Positions 37,140 to 45,819 of a stretch of 64,000 bases of DNA are shown piece by piece. The stretch covers positions 210,476 through 274,475 of the forward strand of contig NZ_JACOFW010000003.1 of assembly GCF_014284305.1 (NCBI RefSeq), given 5' to 3'. The notes below the pieces were generated by a model. It did no database searches, had not been told where the DNA came from, and saw only the letters and a program-made list of their open reading frames with translations. Both the position numbers and the translations under genes were made by a program. Numbering within the stretch: position 1 is the stretch's first letter; the number at the start of each line of letters is the position of its first letter. Source of the DNA: Affinundibacterium seohonense (GTDB lineage Bacteria > Pseudomonadota > Gammaproteobacteria > Burkholderiales > Burkholderiaceae_D).

Positions 37140-37337
37140 TACGTTCCCGCTAGAATGCATGGGCGCCATGGAGGCTGTCTACAAAACGCATAGAAAATAA
37201 TATAAAAAAGAGCATTTAAGTATCAATAAATTAACTTTGATGCAAACCACTAGCTAACGAAAATGTCATGTAAAATATTTTTTTACACGTAAGAAAATTA
37301 AAAAACCAATTAACCTCACTTTCTACGTAAAAGCCCA

Positions 37338-38918
37338 ATGTCTAACGCCGATTACACCATCACCTCTCCACTCGCATTGACCGCCGCGAATAGTCGTCCA
37401 TTACTGGGTCTAACAATCGCATGGCACCCTGACCCGAGCAGAATAGGTGAGCAATTTATTGGTAGCACCGAAACTGGCGAAATTGAACTAAGCCGGTTCT
37501 TGCCATCATTTCGCCACATTAATGGCGATCCTTTGCCCATAGGACATGGCGGTGTTTCGCGCGATCCATTGCGTATCGTTCGTAATAACGACGATGGAAT
37601 CGCCCTTTGCCCCCCTAAGAGCCGTATGGTGGTCGAAGTCAATGGTGAAGAAATCCATGACCGCCGAGATCTGAGCGCCGAGCAAGTGAGTGAAGGTGTC
37701 ATTATTGCGTTGGGACGGGCGGTTTTTATTTGTCTACATTGGATGCATTGTTTACCCAAACATAATCCTGTCGACGGCTTCATCGGTGTTGGTAGCCATG
37801 CGATCTTCACTCGCGATTTAATACGTCTCGCCTCGACCAATGACAATACCGTGTTATTGCTCGGTGAAACTGGGACGGGCAAAGAAGTCGCCGCACAAGC
37901 TGTCCATAATTTAAGTAAGCGTGCCAGTTTAAAAATGGTCTCTGTCAATATGGCTGCGCTTAACGAATCTTTAGCCGCGGCTGATTTATTTGGCGCTGCT
38001 AAAGGTGCCTATACCGGAGCGCAAAATAGCCGTGAGGGCTATTTCAGCGAAGCACAAAATTCGACCTTATTTCTTGATGAAATCGGCAATACGCCTGCGA
38101 TGGTGCAGCCTATGTTATTGCGGGTACTGGAAAATGGTGAGTACCGCCCGCTCGGCGCAACGCGTGATGCGCGTTCGACTGCAAGGCTAATCACGGCAAC
38201 CGACCAAGACCTTTACCATACTAATTTTAATCACGCTTTGGTTCGTCGCTTAGAAAGCTTCATCATTCGTATTCCACCATTACGCGCACGACGGGAAGAC
38301 ATCGGACTATTAATTTGCCATTTATCCAAGCGCAACGATTTTGCGCAGATCAACTTAAGTTTGATCCCGCCCGGACTGATCAGCGACTTATTGAACTTTG
38401 AATGGCCAGGAAATATCCGGCAACTCAGCAATGTCATTAAACGAACGCTACTATCTTTGCAAATGGGCGAGTATCCACATCTAGCAAAAATGGTAGAGGC
38501 ACAAAAGAACACCCACATTTCAAGTGCAGAGACCAGAAAAATGGCGACGTCACCTGCGCCAGCAATCGCATCCTCGTCGACGCCACACATATCGCCACCT
38601 TCGGCGCCCCTAGTAGAGTCTTCTAACATTGAACGTAAAAAATTGCGTGATTTAACTGAGCAAGATGTGGTCGATGCGATGAACCGGCATGATTGGACGA
38701 TTCAATATGCGGCAGACGATTTAGGGATTTCACGCCCATCGATGTATAAACTAATTGAGGCAAACAATCAAATTCGCCGAATTGAACAAATTCCTGCCGA
38801 AGAAATCCGCCACCAACTGAATCTAGCCAATAATCAGGTAGAGCTATGTGCCGCTTACTTAAAAACCCCAAGCGAGGCATTGCGCAGACATTTAAAAGGA
38901 TTAGGCTGGATTGCGTAA
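37338..38918 (+). CDS. Sigma-54-dependent transcriptional activator with N-terminal FHA domain
   Basis: 526 residues. Residues 20-140 have the FHA pattern (IGHGGVSRDPLRI, VVEVNGEEI, LGRAVFICL), which reads phosphothreonine rather than a response-regulator phosphate. AAA+ domain: Walker A GETGTGKE (176-183), GAYTGA (223-228) contacting sigma-54, and Walker B LFLDEIG. A Ser/Pro/Thr-rich linker leads to a Fis-type helix-turn-helix (DVVDAMNRHDWTIQYAADDL, then ISRPSMYKLIE). It is plus-oriented, opposite to the kinase/RiPP genes that follow, and is a natural effector of the adjacent membrane Ser/Thr kinase. Predicted to activate the neighbouring operon or its own gene. Confidence 0.88.
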   Translation: MSNADYTITSPLALTAANSRPLLGLTIAWHPDPSRIGEQFIGSTETGEIELSRFLPSFRHINGDPLPIGHGGVSRDPLRIVRNNDDGIALCPPKSRMVVEVNGEEIHDRRDLSAEQVSEGVIIALGRAVFICLHWMHCLPKHNPVDGFIGVGSHAIFTRDLIRLASTNDNTVLLLGETGTGKEVAAQAVHNLSKRASLKMVSVNMAALNESLAAADLFGAAKGAYTGAQNSREGYFSEAQNSTLFLDEIGNTPAMVQPMLLRVLENGEYRPLGATRDARSTARLITATDQDLYHTNFNHALVRRLESFIIRIPPLRARREDIGLLICHLSKRNDFAQINLSLIPPGLISDLLNFEWPGNIRQLSNVIKRTLLSLQMGEYPHLAKMVEAQKNTHISSAETRKMATSPAPAIASSSTPHISPPSAPLVESSNIERKKLRDLTEQDVVDAMNRHDWTIQYAADDLGISRPSMYKLIEANNQIRRIEQIPAEEIRHQLNLANNQVELCAAYLKTPSEALRRHLKGLGWIA

Positions 38919-38967
38919 AGATAAGAAGGCGCAGTCAAAGAAACTCAGGTTGCACAGCCTAGGTTCT

Positions 38968-39401
38968 TTAAGAAGTTGAGGATTTTTCAGGAACAGACCC
39001 AAGCAATACAGCAAGATCATCTGGCATACAAGGTCGTCCATTTTCATCGACCACAGCACCGAATACTTTGGCTATGCAAACTAACTTTTTGTTGGATTCA
39101 AGATGAATGAATTGATGAAATAAAAAACGTAGGCGTGAGATCCGTTCAATCCTGACACTCACTTCGAATACATCACCGCTTACGAGTGAAGCTTTGTAAT
39201 CAAGCTCAGAACGAAGTACCACAAAATTGATATGACGACGGGCAAAATCTGCGAAATCGATGTTTAGTACTTTAAGATACTCATGTCGGGCATGCTCGCA
39301 ATAATTAAAATAAACCGCATTATTGACCCCCCCCCTGATCACATTCATAATCGCGCACTTGCATAACGATACTGAAATTTTGTGGCAATTCGAATTCCAT
39401 T
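38968..39401 (-). pseudogene. Acyl-CoA thioesterase (4HBT/YbgC-like), frameshifted at a G9 tract
   Basis: The natural start is the ATG at 39401, with GGAG 7 bp upstream; it encodes MEFELPQNFSIVMQVRDYEC, the usual YbgC-type opening. A run of nine G on the coding strand (39335-39327) then puts the rest out of frame: the next codons read into a TAA. The remaining 126 residues (VNNAVYFNYCEHARHEYL and onward) lie in the other frame. Loss or gain that gives five, eight or eleven G would restore the reading frame through DQG(n)VNN. It is therefore either phase-variable, a decaying gene or a sequencing error. Thioesterases of this kind cleave acyl-CoAs. Confidence 0.75.
39327..39335 (-). repeat. Mononucleotide G9 tract in thioesterase gene
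   Basis: Nine consecutive C on the plus strand (G on the coding strand) inside the conserved N-terminal motif of the thioesterase, at the exact frameshift point. Such tracts are typical slippage sites. Confidence 0.85.
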
Positions 39402-39457
39402 AATCCACTCCTCATATCACTTTTGCATAAATGAACAGACCGTTCTGACACAAAAAT

Positions 39458-41656
39458 CTATTCATTACTCCGCAAGTACTTCGGATCCCGACGTAGATTC
39501 ACCAATTCTGGCTCCGCTTCGATGAATTTGGCTGGATACGACAATGCCTTAGCTTTCGCAATTGCTGTTAATGCTTGTGTCCGCATATCGATCATTTCAA
39601 AACTGACGCCACCTCGAAATTGAATTTCCGCCTTATCTGGTGCGAGCTCGAGTGATTTTTGAATATGCATTAAGGCCTCGGCATTATCGCCAAGCTTGGC
39701 AGAATACAGACCCATCAAAGATAACAGATCGGGATTATTTGGATTGTCTTTGACGCGGATCTGCAAAAGCCGTCTTGCCTTCTCATAAGCGTTCTTAACA
39801 ACATCGGCTTTACCTGGCAACCAAGACACGGCTTCTGCTAATTTCGCCCACGCCACATAGTCAGAAGGATTGCCATGGGTGCTCGCAACGGCATTTTCAT
39901 ACGCACTGGCAGCGCCCACATAATCCCCTTGCGAAAACAAGCTATGTCCAAGTGCACGATACAACTCCGCACCCGGATTTTTTCGAATGCCCGTCTGTAG
40001 AAGTTGCACACTCTCATCTAATCGCTGCTGCCGCATAAAGATTTGCGACAATCCCAAATATCCGGCGGGGTTATCTTGTTTGATTTGCAAACTTAAGCCA
40101 TAAGCCACCTCGGCTGCCTTGTAATCAGATTGCAAAACATAGATTTGCCCCAATTGAATCGCAAACATCCGCTCCGATGGAAATTGTTTCACCAATTGTT
40201 TCGCCATCTGCAAGGCTTCCTCCAAGCGCCTTGCTGCTATCAATAATTCCAACTTGACAGTCAAAGCTAAGACGTTGTTCGGATCAAGCGCCAGTGCTCT
40301 ATCAATATCGCTAAATGCGGGAGAGAATTGTTCTTGCAGGCCCAATACCTTGGCATTGGCGATATGACTTAAGGCTAAAAAATCATTGAAGGCAATCGCT
40401 TCCTTTGCCTTCAGTGCAGATTTCTGCAGCCAGTTTCCTGCCATGTCTTCATTCAGGTAACGATAGCTATACACCAACGATAAACCAGCAGCCGCAGCCG
40501 CATGACGCGGGGAATTTTCAGCCACAATGGAAAAGTGTCGCTCAGCACGATCCAGCATGTCAAAACGGTCAAAAAACGTTAAGGCCTCCATGCCCTTTTG
40601 CATTTCTTTGGTTTCGGAATACGGTGTCAGGGTTGCTTCCAGTTGCGGCCAATATGGCTGTGAGTACCAAATGCCCAAACCTATGATCAAGCTCAACAGC
40701 AGCAGCAAAAGCAAGCGCCATTTCCGCAACAATTGAGTCCAGTTAAGTTTTTTTGGCACTGCTGGAATAGACTGATTCAACATCAAATTCAAAGCTGCGA
40801 CATTGAAGGTTCCAGAATTGAGTGTAGGGGCGTCAATCGCCGCAACGCGAGCACAATGTGCCGCGACTTCCTGCATGCTCGCTATACGCAGTTCAATCTG
40901 ACGCGCGGTCATCGCACGCACTAAATGGCGAAGCACCTGCGGCAAATGATCAGGCCAAGGCCATTGATCCGAATTGGACTGTATCACCGCAGCCGCTAAA
41001 GCGAGTCCGGACAAGTTGGCAAATGGACGCGCGCCAGTCAGCAATTCATACAAAATCACGCCCAAGGCATAAATATCTGAGCTGGGCCGCAGGCTAGCGC
41101 CGGTTAAGACCTCGGGCGCCATATAGGCAATCGTTCCTTGCGGATCGGATTGGACTAAGGACGTGGTGGCATCACGATCGGCTTGAATTGCCAAACCAAA
41201 ATCAAGAATTCTCACCACACCACTTGCTTCTTGCATCAAGTTTGAGGGCTTTAAATCACCGTGCACCAAACCAGCAGAATGCGCTTCGTGCATCGCCTGC
41301 GCGACTTGCAAGATGATATCAATTACATGTGAAATACTAGGTGTCTGAGTTTCCAACACCTGACGTAAAGTACGGCCTGGCACCAGCTCCATCACAATTG
41401 CCTGACCGTCTCCGGTCTGTTCCAGCGAGTGAACTTTGACAAAAGCCGCATGCTGCAACGATGCCGCCAGTCGAGCTTCCCTCATCAAATCGACGCCCGG
41501 CGTGACGTTTTTCAAGTATTTAATGGCGACTTGACGATGCAATTTAGCATCCCAAGCCTGATAGACATGCCCAAACCCACCCTCACCCAGGCTTTTACCT
41601 AGTTGGTAGTGCAATAATTGTTCAGCTTGAGTGGCATTGTCTTTAGGGAAGGACAT
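39458..41656 (-). CDS. Membrane Ser/Thr protein kinase with C-terminal TPR repeats
   Basis: 732 residues. Eukaryotic-like kinase domain (about 15-275) with every key element: glycine loop LGEGGFGHV (23-31), Lys46, catalytic Asp134 in HGDLKPSNL, DFG at 152-154 and YMAPEVL. One transmembrane helix (about 310-330) separates it from about 400 residues of tandem TPRs (including AAGLSLVYSYRYLNED, DPNNVLALTVKLELL) that lie in the periplasm. It flanks the RiPP-like genes, with a related predicted pseudokinase on the far side. It could signal to the FHA-domain activator upstream. Confidence 0.9.
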   Translation of the reverse strand: MSFPKDNATQAEQLLHYQLGKSLGEGGFGHVYQAWDAKLHRQVAIKYLKNVTPGVDLMREARLAASLQHAAFVKVHSLEQTGDGQAIVMELVPGRTLRQVLETQTPSISHVIDIILQVAQAMHEAHSAGLVHGDLKPSNLMQEASGVVRILDFGLAIQADRDATTSLVQSDPQGTIAYMAPEVLTGASLRPSSDIYALGVILYELLTGARPFANLSGLALAAAVIQSNSDQWPWPDHLPQVLRHLVRAMTARQIELRIASMQEVAAHCARVAAIDAPTLNSGTFNVAALNLMLNQSIPAVPKKLNWTQLLRKWRLLLLLLLSLIIGLGIWYSQPYWPQLEATLTPYSETKEMQKGMEALTFFDRFDMLDRAERHFSIVAENSPRHAAAAAGLSLVYSYRYLNEDMAGNWLQKSALKAKEAIAFNDFLALSHIANAKVLGLQEQFSPAFSDIDRALALDPNNVLALTVKLELLIAARRLEEALQMAKQLVKQFPSERMFAIQLGQIYVLQSDYKAAEVAYGLSLQIKQDNPAGYLGLSQIFMRQQRLDESVQLLQTGIRKNPGAELYRALGHSLFSQGDYVGAASAYENAVASTHGNPSDYVAWAKLAEAVSWLPGKADVVKNAYEKARRLLQIRVKDNPNNPDLLSLMGLYSAKLGDNAEALMHIQKSLELAPDKAEIQFRGGVSFEMIDMRTQALTAIAKAKALSYPAKFIEAEPELVNLRRDPKYLRSNE

Positions 41657-41824
41657 GAAATCAGATGCGAAAACCGGGTTAGTAAAATGCAGGGAGTATT
41701 CTAACTCGGTTTATCCGCTCCCACTATGGGCATTCTGTGGAAACTGATGAACTTCTCCTATTTTTACTTATAACATCACCTGCATCCAAACCACTTGAGT
41801 GAATTTCTCAGCGACGCATGCCTA

Positions 41825-43114
41825 TCAATCATCGGGCCAGATAGATAACACGGAAGCCACCTGTAGCGGATCATACAAGCGCAAATAGAAATGCCCAATC
41901 CCTGCCATTCCCAACATGAGATTCGGCGATTCTCCCGCGCCAGAATTGCCGCAGGGCCAAGGCAAACCTTGCTTCACATAAAAGTCGTAACCATCTTGTC
42001 CAACTTTTTCTGCGACGGCACTCAAGTCTGGCCTTTGTAAATACTGCCCCGCCAAAATCATCAATTCCGCATTTCCAGCAGCACCGTGACAAAGCGAATA
42101 ATTATTCATACCTGGTGCCCACGGCTTCATTAACGCGCGTGAGGTCGACGCCAATGCCGCCTCCAAATCCTGAGATATCGTCGGACGATTTGGCAGCAGT
42201 GGCTGCAGTTGCAGCAAGCGCAGTCGCGACAAACCAATTCCAGGCGCACCATGACACCAACCCATACTGCAACTTTGATTCGCATGTCCGGTTTGACGCA
42301 AATCCTCCCAATTCGATTCGTCTTCATGAAACCACTGCTTTTCATACTGCAATGCCGATTCAGCTTGCAACAAATATGACTGGTCACCAGTCGCCTGATA
42401 CAAACTCACCAATGCTGTCGCAATACCAGCTGTGCCATGCGCAAAGCCGGTCAAATTGGCCTTCACCGGACTAGTTATCGTCGCCCAAGAAGCACCCATG
42501 GGATTCTGTTCCGCCAAGCCTAACAAATGCTGCCCATGTGCGCATGCCAAGTCCAACAAGGATGCTTCAGAATATTTTTTTGCGAGTAATAACAACGCGG
42601 GAATCGCCCCGGCGCTGCCACCGATGACATCGATATTTTTTTTATCGATAGGCACATCGCGCAACTCCAGCATCAATGTCATACCACGTTCAATTAATCG
42701 CTCTCTTTGCAAAAGCTCGCCTATGCGTGTCATCGCAAAGGCGATACCACAACTTCCAGAATAGAAGCTATGGCGTAAACTTGGAGATCTCTTTGCATGC
42801 ATAGACCAAGCTTGATTCACCGCACCTTCCAAACAACGGAGTTGCTGTCTATCACCAGTGTATTTAAGCAATTCCGCCAGAAATAAAGCGATGCCAATGG
42901 TGCCGCCATAGAGTTCAGAGCCACAGGCTTGATAGACGGCGGAGCGGCGCTGCTGCGAATACTCCATGCCCCAGCCTAGCCAATTACACCTATCCTTATC
43001 CCAGATCGCGTCGCGGCATAAGCGATTCGCGATACGATCTGCCACTTCTAGATACAGTGAATTCGGCAAACTAGGTTGTTGGACGGCATGCGCCGCATTT
43101 GTGAACGTTACCAT
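41825..43114 (-). CDS. LanC-family lanthionine cyclase
   Basis: 429 residues forming a double alpha-barrel. All three zinc ligands are in place: Cys287 (GWCHGAPG), Cys342 and His343 (LCHGAAGN); His226 in FAHGTAG matches the proton-handling position. LanC enzymes add cysteine thiols to dehydrated Ser/Thr to form lanthionine rings. It is a stand-alone cyclase, not fused to a dehydratase as in class II-IV synthetases, and overlaps the upstream HopA1-family gene by 7 bp, which indicates coupled translation. Confidence 0.92.
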   Translation of the reverse strand: MVTFTNAAHAVQQPSLPNSLYLEVADRIANRLCRDAIWDKDRCNWLGWGMEYSQQRRSAVYQACGSELYGGTIGIALFLAELLKYTGDRQQLRCLEGAVNQAWSMHAKRSPSLRHSFYSGSCGIAFAMTRIGELLQRERLIERGMTLMLELRDVPIDKKNIDVIGGSAGAIPALLLLAKKYSEASLLDLACAHGQHLLGLAEQNPMGASWATITSPVKANLTGFAHGTAGIATALVSLYQATGDQSYLLQAESALQYEKQWFHEDESNWEDLRQTGHANQSCSMGWCHGAPGIGLSRLRLLQLQPLLPNRPTISQDLEAALASTSRALMKPWAPGMNNYSLCHGAAGNAELMILAGQYLQRPDLSAVAEKVGQDGYDFYVKQGLPWPCGNSGAGESPNLMLGMAGIGHFYLRLYDPLQVASVLSIWPDD

Positions 43115-44166
43115 CGTGACTCTTTATCAAAAATTGTCTGCGCAAAAATATCATTCGATCCTGGATTCAAATAAGGTTTTTCAAAATGAATATCTTTGGC
43201 TAGGAACACTTGCTCTATCATTTCCACTTGGCCATCGATCTTTTGCTCACCTGCTAAATAAGCTTGCACCAATCCTTCTGCAACCAAACTACAACGTTGC
43301 ATACCAAAGCTCGTTCCTGCCTTCACATCCTCGGCCATCCCAACGCCAGCGATTAAGTTGCAAGTGAACATAGGGGAGCCTTCGCGCAGACGAATACGCG
43401 CATCTCTGTGCATCTCTAAAATCAAAGAGGCGACCAAGCTGTAATGGCGACGTGCCACATAAAGAACGGCAGAATCCGCCCGCGTGTACATCTTGGCTTG
43501 CACCAAGGATTTGAATTTAAAGGGAATCTGATAACGATTTAAGGTAGACGTCACGTGCATCATCAAATTGACGGCTTCATGGACGGCGACATTAAAGTAA
43601 AAACGCACGACAGTATTTTCATCAAACTGATCCGACAAAGTGCGACCAAAGGCAAAGAAAAAACTAGGCTGCACGTCAGTGGTGCCAGAAAACATGCGGA
43701 TACTGACGAAATCGCCAGCTCGTGGGGTAACGCCCGGCCATTTGTAAGTGGAGTATTCACCAGCAATAGCGACCCGACTTCGATCGGCTTTTTGCACGAA
43801 CACTCGACCGTCAGTGCCAGTCTCATAAATGCGCCAACCGGGGTCCCAGCCATCTTTGTTATCATTGGCGGCGTGAAACAGATTTGTCAGATTCTCATGC
43901 GCAAAGCCTAGTGAGCTCGCATCCTCAGCAACGGGAAAATTTCTCACGTAGCAAAGATCGTAAAGTCTGGCATTCAAATGTTCGACTAATTTTTTAGTCT
44001 CTGGGGTTGCTGGATTTTGTTCTACTTCTGCAAGTGGCTGCGCATCCCATGTATAGGTCACTCCATCAAACACATAAGAGCTAAGACTCAAAATTAACGT
44101 ACGCTGACAGATCGCCGCTAATTCTGCACGCAATGTTAAGACTAAGGCCGTTGCTGATATCGTCAC
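43108..44166 (-). CDS. HopA1-family protein, likely phospho-Ser/Thr lyase of a lanthipeptide-type system
   Basis: 352 residues, no signal peptide. The block VRFYFNVAVHEAVNLMMHV and the C-terminal HFEKPYLNPGSND are the conserved parts of the type III effector HopA1 family. In class V lanthipeptide systems (lexapeptide-type), a HopA1-family protein works with an APH-like kinase to eliminate phosphate and create dehydroamino acids. The same pairing is seen here: its start overlaps the stop of the APH-like kinase by 4 bp (ATGA), and its stop overlaps lanC. No type III secretion genes are nearby, so an effector role is unlikely. Confidence 0.82.
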   Translation of the reverse strand: MTISATALVLTLRAELAAICQRTLILSLSSYVFDGVTYTWDAQPLAEVEQNPATPETKKLVEHLNARLYDLCYVRNFPVAEDASSLGFAHENLTNLFHAANDNKDGWDPGWRIYETGTDGRVFVQKADRSRVAIAGEYSTYKWPGVTPRAGDFVSIRMFSGTTDVQPSFFFAFGRTLSDQFDENTVVRFYFNVAVHEAVNLMMHVTSTLNRYQIPFKFKSLVQAKMYTRADSAVLYVARRHYSLVASLILEMHRDARIRLREGSPMFTCNLIAGVGMAEDVKAGTSFGMQRCSLVAEGLVQAYLAGEQKIDGQVEMIEQVFLAKDIHFEKPYLNPGSNDIFAQTIFDKESRW

Positions 44167-45257
44167 ACGTCCTCCGTCAAACCAAACAAGTCGACTGCGG
44201 CTTGCGTTGGATCACGCAAGACTTGCTGACTCAAATCTAACAAAGCATAAGCATGCGGACTCATTTCTGAGCAATGATAAAGCGACTCAAAAGCAGTTTG
44301 CAGCATACGAACCGCAGCAAATTCTAGGCACGTCTTCAAGCAAACATCATTCTCAGTGCTGCCTTCATTTCTAGCGCTACGATAGTTATTCCAAAATGCC
44401 CTGATGCTTGCAAACATTTTTGGCATATTGGCGACGGTGTCATCAATTAACTGCTGAGTCGACAGACTTGAATCTCGATAGGAGCACATCACCCAAAACG
44501 ACAGATAGGACTGAAACACAGAACCGACATCCCACCGGACATCACCCATCTGCACCAATTCCCAATCAATAATCTTAAGCCTTTGCTCGTGCTCAACCTG
44601 TTGAATCAAGCAATTGTCCCATTTGATATCCGCGTGGATTAAATCCGAGCTGCGCCAGATGTCAAAAAGCCGCTCCAGATGCGTTTGCAAAGTTGGCAAA
44701 CTACGCAAAACATCACCAAACTGCACAGCCCCGCCACTTAATGAATTCGCAGGAAAATAAGATACTTTGTGGTAGGTAAAAATCCATGGCACTTTATTCG
44801 ACAATTTTGGCAAGTTGGTCTCAGTGCTATCAAGGTCAATTTTGATACTATGATAAACACTCAAAGCATCGCCTAACAAACCGGCTATCGATTCCGGGAA
44901 CTCTCTGTGTTTATTATAAAATTCGCGTAAATTTTCACTCGCTGATAGCAATTCCAAAATTAGGCAATACCGCGATTGATCATAACGAACTAAGGTAGGC
45001 ATCAGATTTGCCCACAACGGAAACCCTTGTGCCCAGCGATAACAATCCGCCTCTCGTTGTATCGAGCTGCGATGCAAGTCTTGAAAAGACTGTACTTGTT
45101 TTAAAAATTTACCGCGATTGTTTCCAACTACGACTTTAAAATTGCGATTGTTTTGCCCAGCTTCAATCACTTTAAAGTCGCCATCAACAATATCTGCTAC
45201 ATCGACAAGGCCACTATCCAGTAAATAATGCGCCAAATTGGCTGCTGTTAGAAACAT
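44163..45257 (-). CDS. Aminoglycoside-phosphotransferase-fold kinase, likely peptide Ser/Thr kinase
   Basis: 364 residues of the APH/choline-kinase fold: Lys53 for ATP, Brenner motif LIHADIKWDN with Asp210 and Asn215, and metal-binding Asp231 in IIDWELVQMGD. In class V lanthipeptide systems the equivalent protein phosphorylates Ser/Thr of the precursor before elimination. Directly overlapping the HopA1-family gene, and following the repeat-peptide gene after a terminator, it is best explained as the first dehydration enzyme. An antibiotic- or choline-kinase role is less consistent with this context. Confidence 0.82.
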   Translation of the reverse strand: MFLTAANLAHYLLDSGLVDVADIVDGDFKVIEAGQNNRNFKVVVGNNRGKFLKQVQSFQDLHRSSIQREADCYRWAQGFPLWANLMPTLVRYDQSRYCLILELLSASENLREFYNKHREFPESIAGLLGDALSVYHSIKIDLDSTETNLPKLSNKVPWIFTYHKVSYFPANSLSGGAVQFGDVLRSLPTLQTHLERLFDIWRSSDLIHADIKWDNCLIQQVEHEQRLKIIDWELVQMGDVRWDVGSVFQSYLSFWVMCSYRDSSLSTQQLIDDTVANMPKMFASIRAFWNNYRSARNEGSTENDVCLKTCLEFAAVRMLQTAFESLYHCSEMSPHAYALLDLSQQVLRDPTQAAVDLFGLTEDV

Positions 45258-45285
45258 GATTTATTCAGTGAATGAGAATTGCTAT

Positions 45286-45318
45286 AAAAAAAACCCGAAG
45301 CGGAATCCTTCGGGTTTT
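45286..45318 (-). terminator. Rho-independent terminator after the repeat-peptide gene
   Basis: Reading the minus strand, AAACCCGAAG-GATTCCG-CTTCGGGTTT forms a 10-bp stem followed by a run of T. It lies between the peptide gene and the modification enzymes, so read-through would set a high peptide-to-enzyme ratio, a familiar arrangement in RiPP operons. Confidence 0.85.
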
Positions 45319-45374
45319 ACGTAATTAAGGAACAGATGATCGTCTAACTTAACTACTCTGCATAATGAAACCAA

Positions 45375-45731
45375 TCAGCACAAAAATGCCGGCGCAGACT
45401 GAAATGATTGCTGTGTATATTGGTATTGAGGAGGTGCGATTTGATTATGACCCAAAGCGACTTTAACATGTTGCTGAGTAGAACCAGCAACATCGGCTCC
45501 ACAACTATCTTGCGTACAAATAGCAGTCGCTTCACAACCATTTTGCGAGCAATTGCCTGTAGCAGGACCTGTCGCTTCACAGCTGTCCTGCGTGCAGATG
45601 GCTGTAGCAGGACCTGTCGCTTCACAGCTGTCCTGCGTGCAGATGGCTGTAGCAGGACCAGTCGCTTCACAGCTGTCCTGCGTGCAAATGGCTGTAGCAG
45701 AACCAGTCATTTCAAAAACCAAATTATTCAT
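45375..45731 (-). CDS. Cys/Thr-rich repeat peptide, candidate RiPP (lanthipeptide-like) precursor
   Basis: 118 residues from the ATG at 45731; the more upstream ATG at 45740 would abut GGAG with no spacing, whereas the second has 9 bp. After a very short head (MNNLVFEMTG) come about five 15-residue units of the form GPATAICTQDSCEAT, the fourth diverged to GNCSQNGC. Then follows a 40-residue Gln/Pro/Ser tail ending in Cys. There are 11 Cys and many Thr/Ser spaced TxxC, as needed for (methyl)lanthionine rings. The gene lies directly upstream of the APH/HopA1/LanC genes. Lack of a long leader is odd: leader recognition may sit in the tail or head, or the peptide may be a different kind of substrate. 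Confidence 0.7.
   Translation of the reverse strand: MNNLVFEMTGSATAICTQDSCEATGPATAICTQDSCEATGPATAICTQDSCEATGPATGNCSQNGCEATAICTQDSCGADVAGSTQQHVKVALGHNQIAPPQYQYTQQSFQSAPAFLC
45495..45705. repeat. 45-bp coding tandem repeats inside the peptide gene
   Basis: Near-identical 45-bp units at spacing exactly 45 (for example GCTGTCCTGCGTGCA at 45582, 45627 and 45672), flanked by two diverged units at the 3' side of the gene (about 45500-45570). The high identity of the central three suggests recent duplication and possible copy-number change. Confidence 0.85.
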
Positions 45732-45819
45732 TTTATTCATCTCCGTTGATTCAGTAAAGTTAAACTACAATTACCTCAAAACTCGCGAGCATTCTGAGGA
45801 CTTCCGACAAGCAAACAAG

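Noticed and set aside
43108..44166. Type III secretion effector
   Set aside because: HopA1 homology is real, but there are no secretion genes; overlap with APH-like and LanC genes fits a lanthipeptide lyase better.
44163..45257. Aminoglycoside resistance kinase
   Set aside because: The fold matches, but operon overlap with HopA1 and LanC genes indicates peptide modification.
45495..45705. Regular 45-bp repeats, looked at as a CRISPR array
   Set aside because: There are no unique spacers; units are contiguous, in frame, and encode a 15-residue repeat.
45375..45731. Cysteine tryptophylquinone (CTQ) cofactor link suggested by a LodB-like neighbour
   Set aside because: The peptide has no tryptophan; the letters CTQ in its repeats are just Cys-Thr-Gln.
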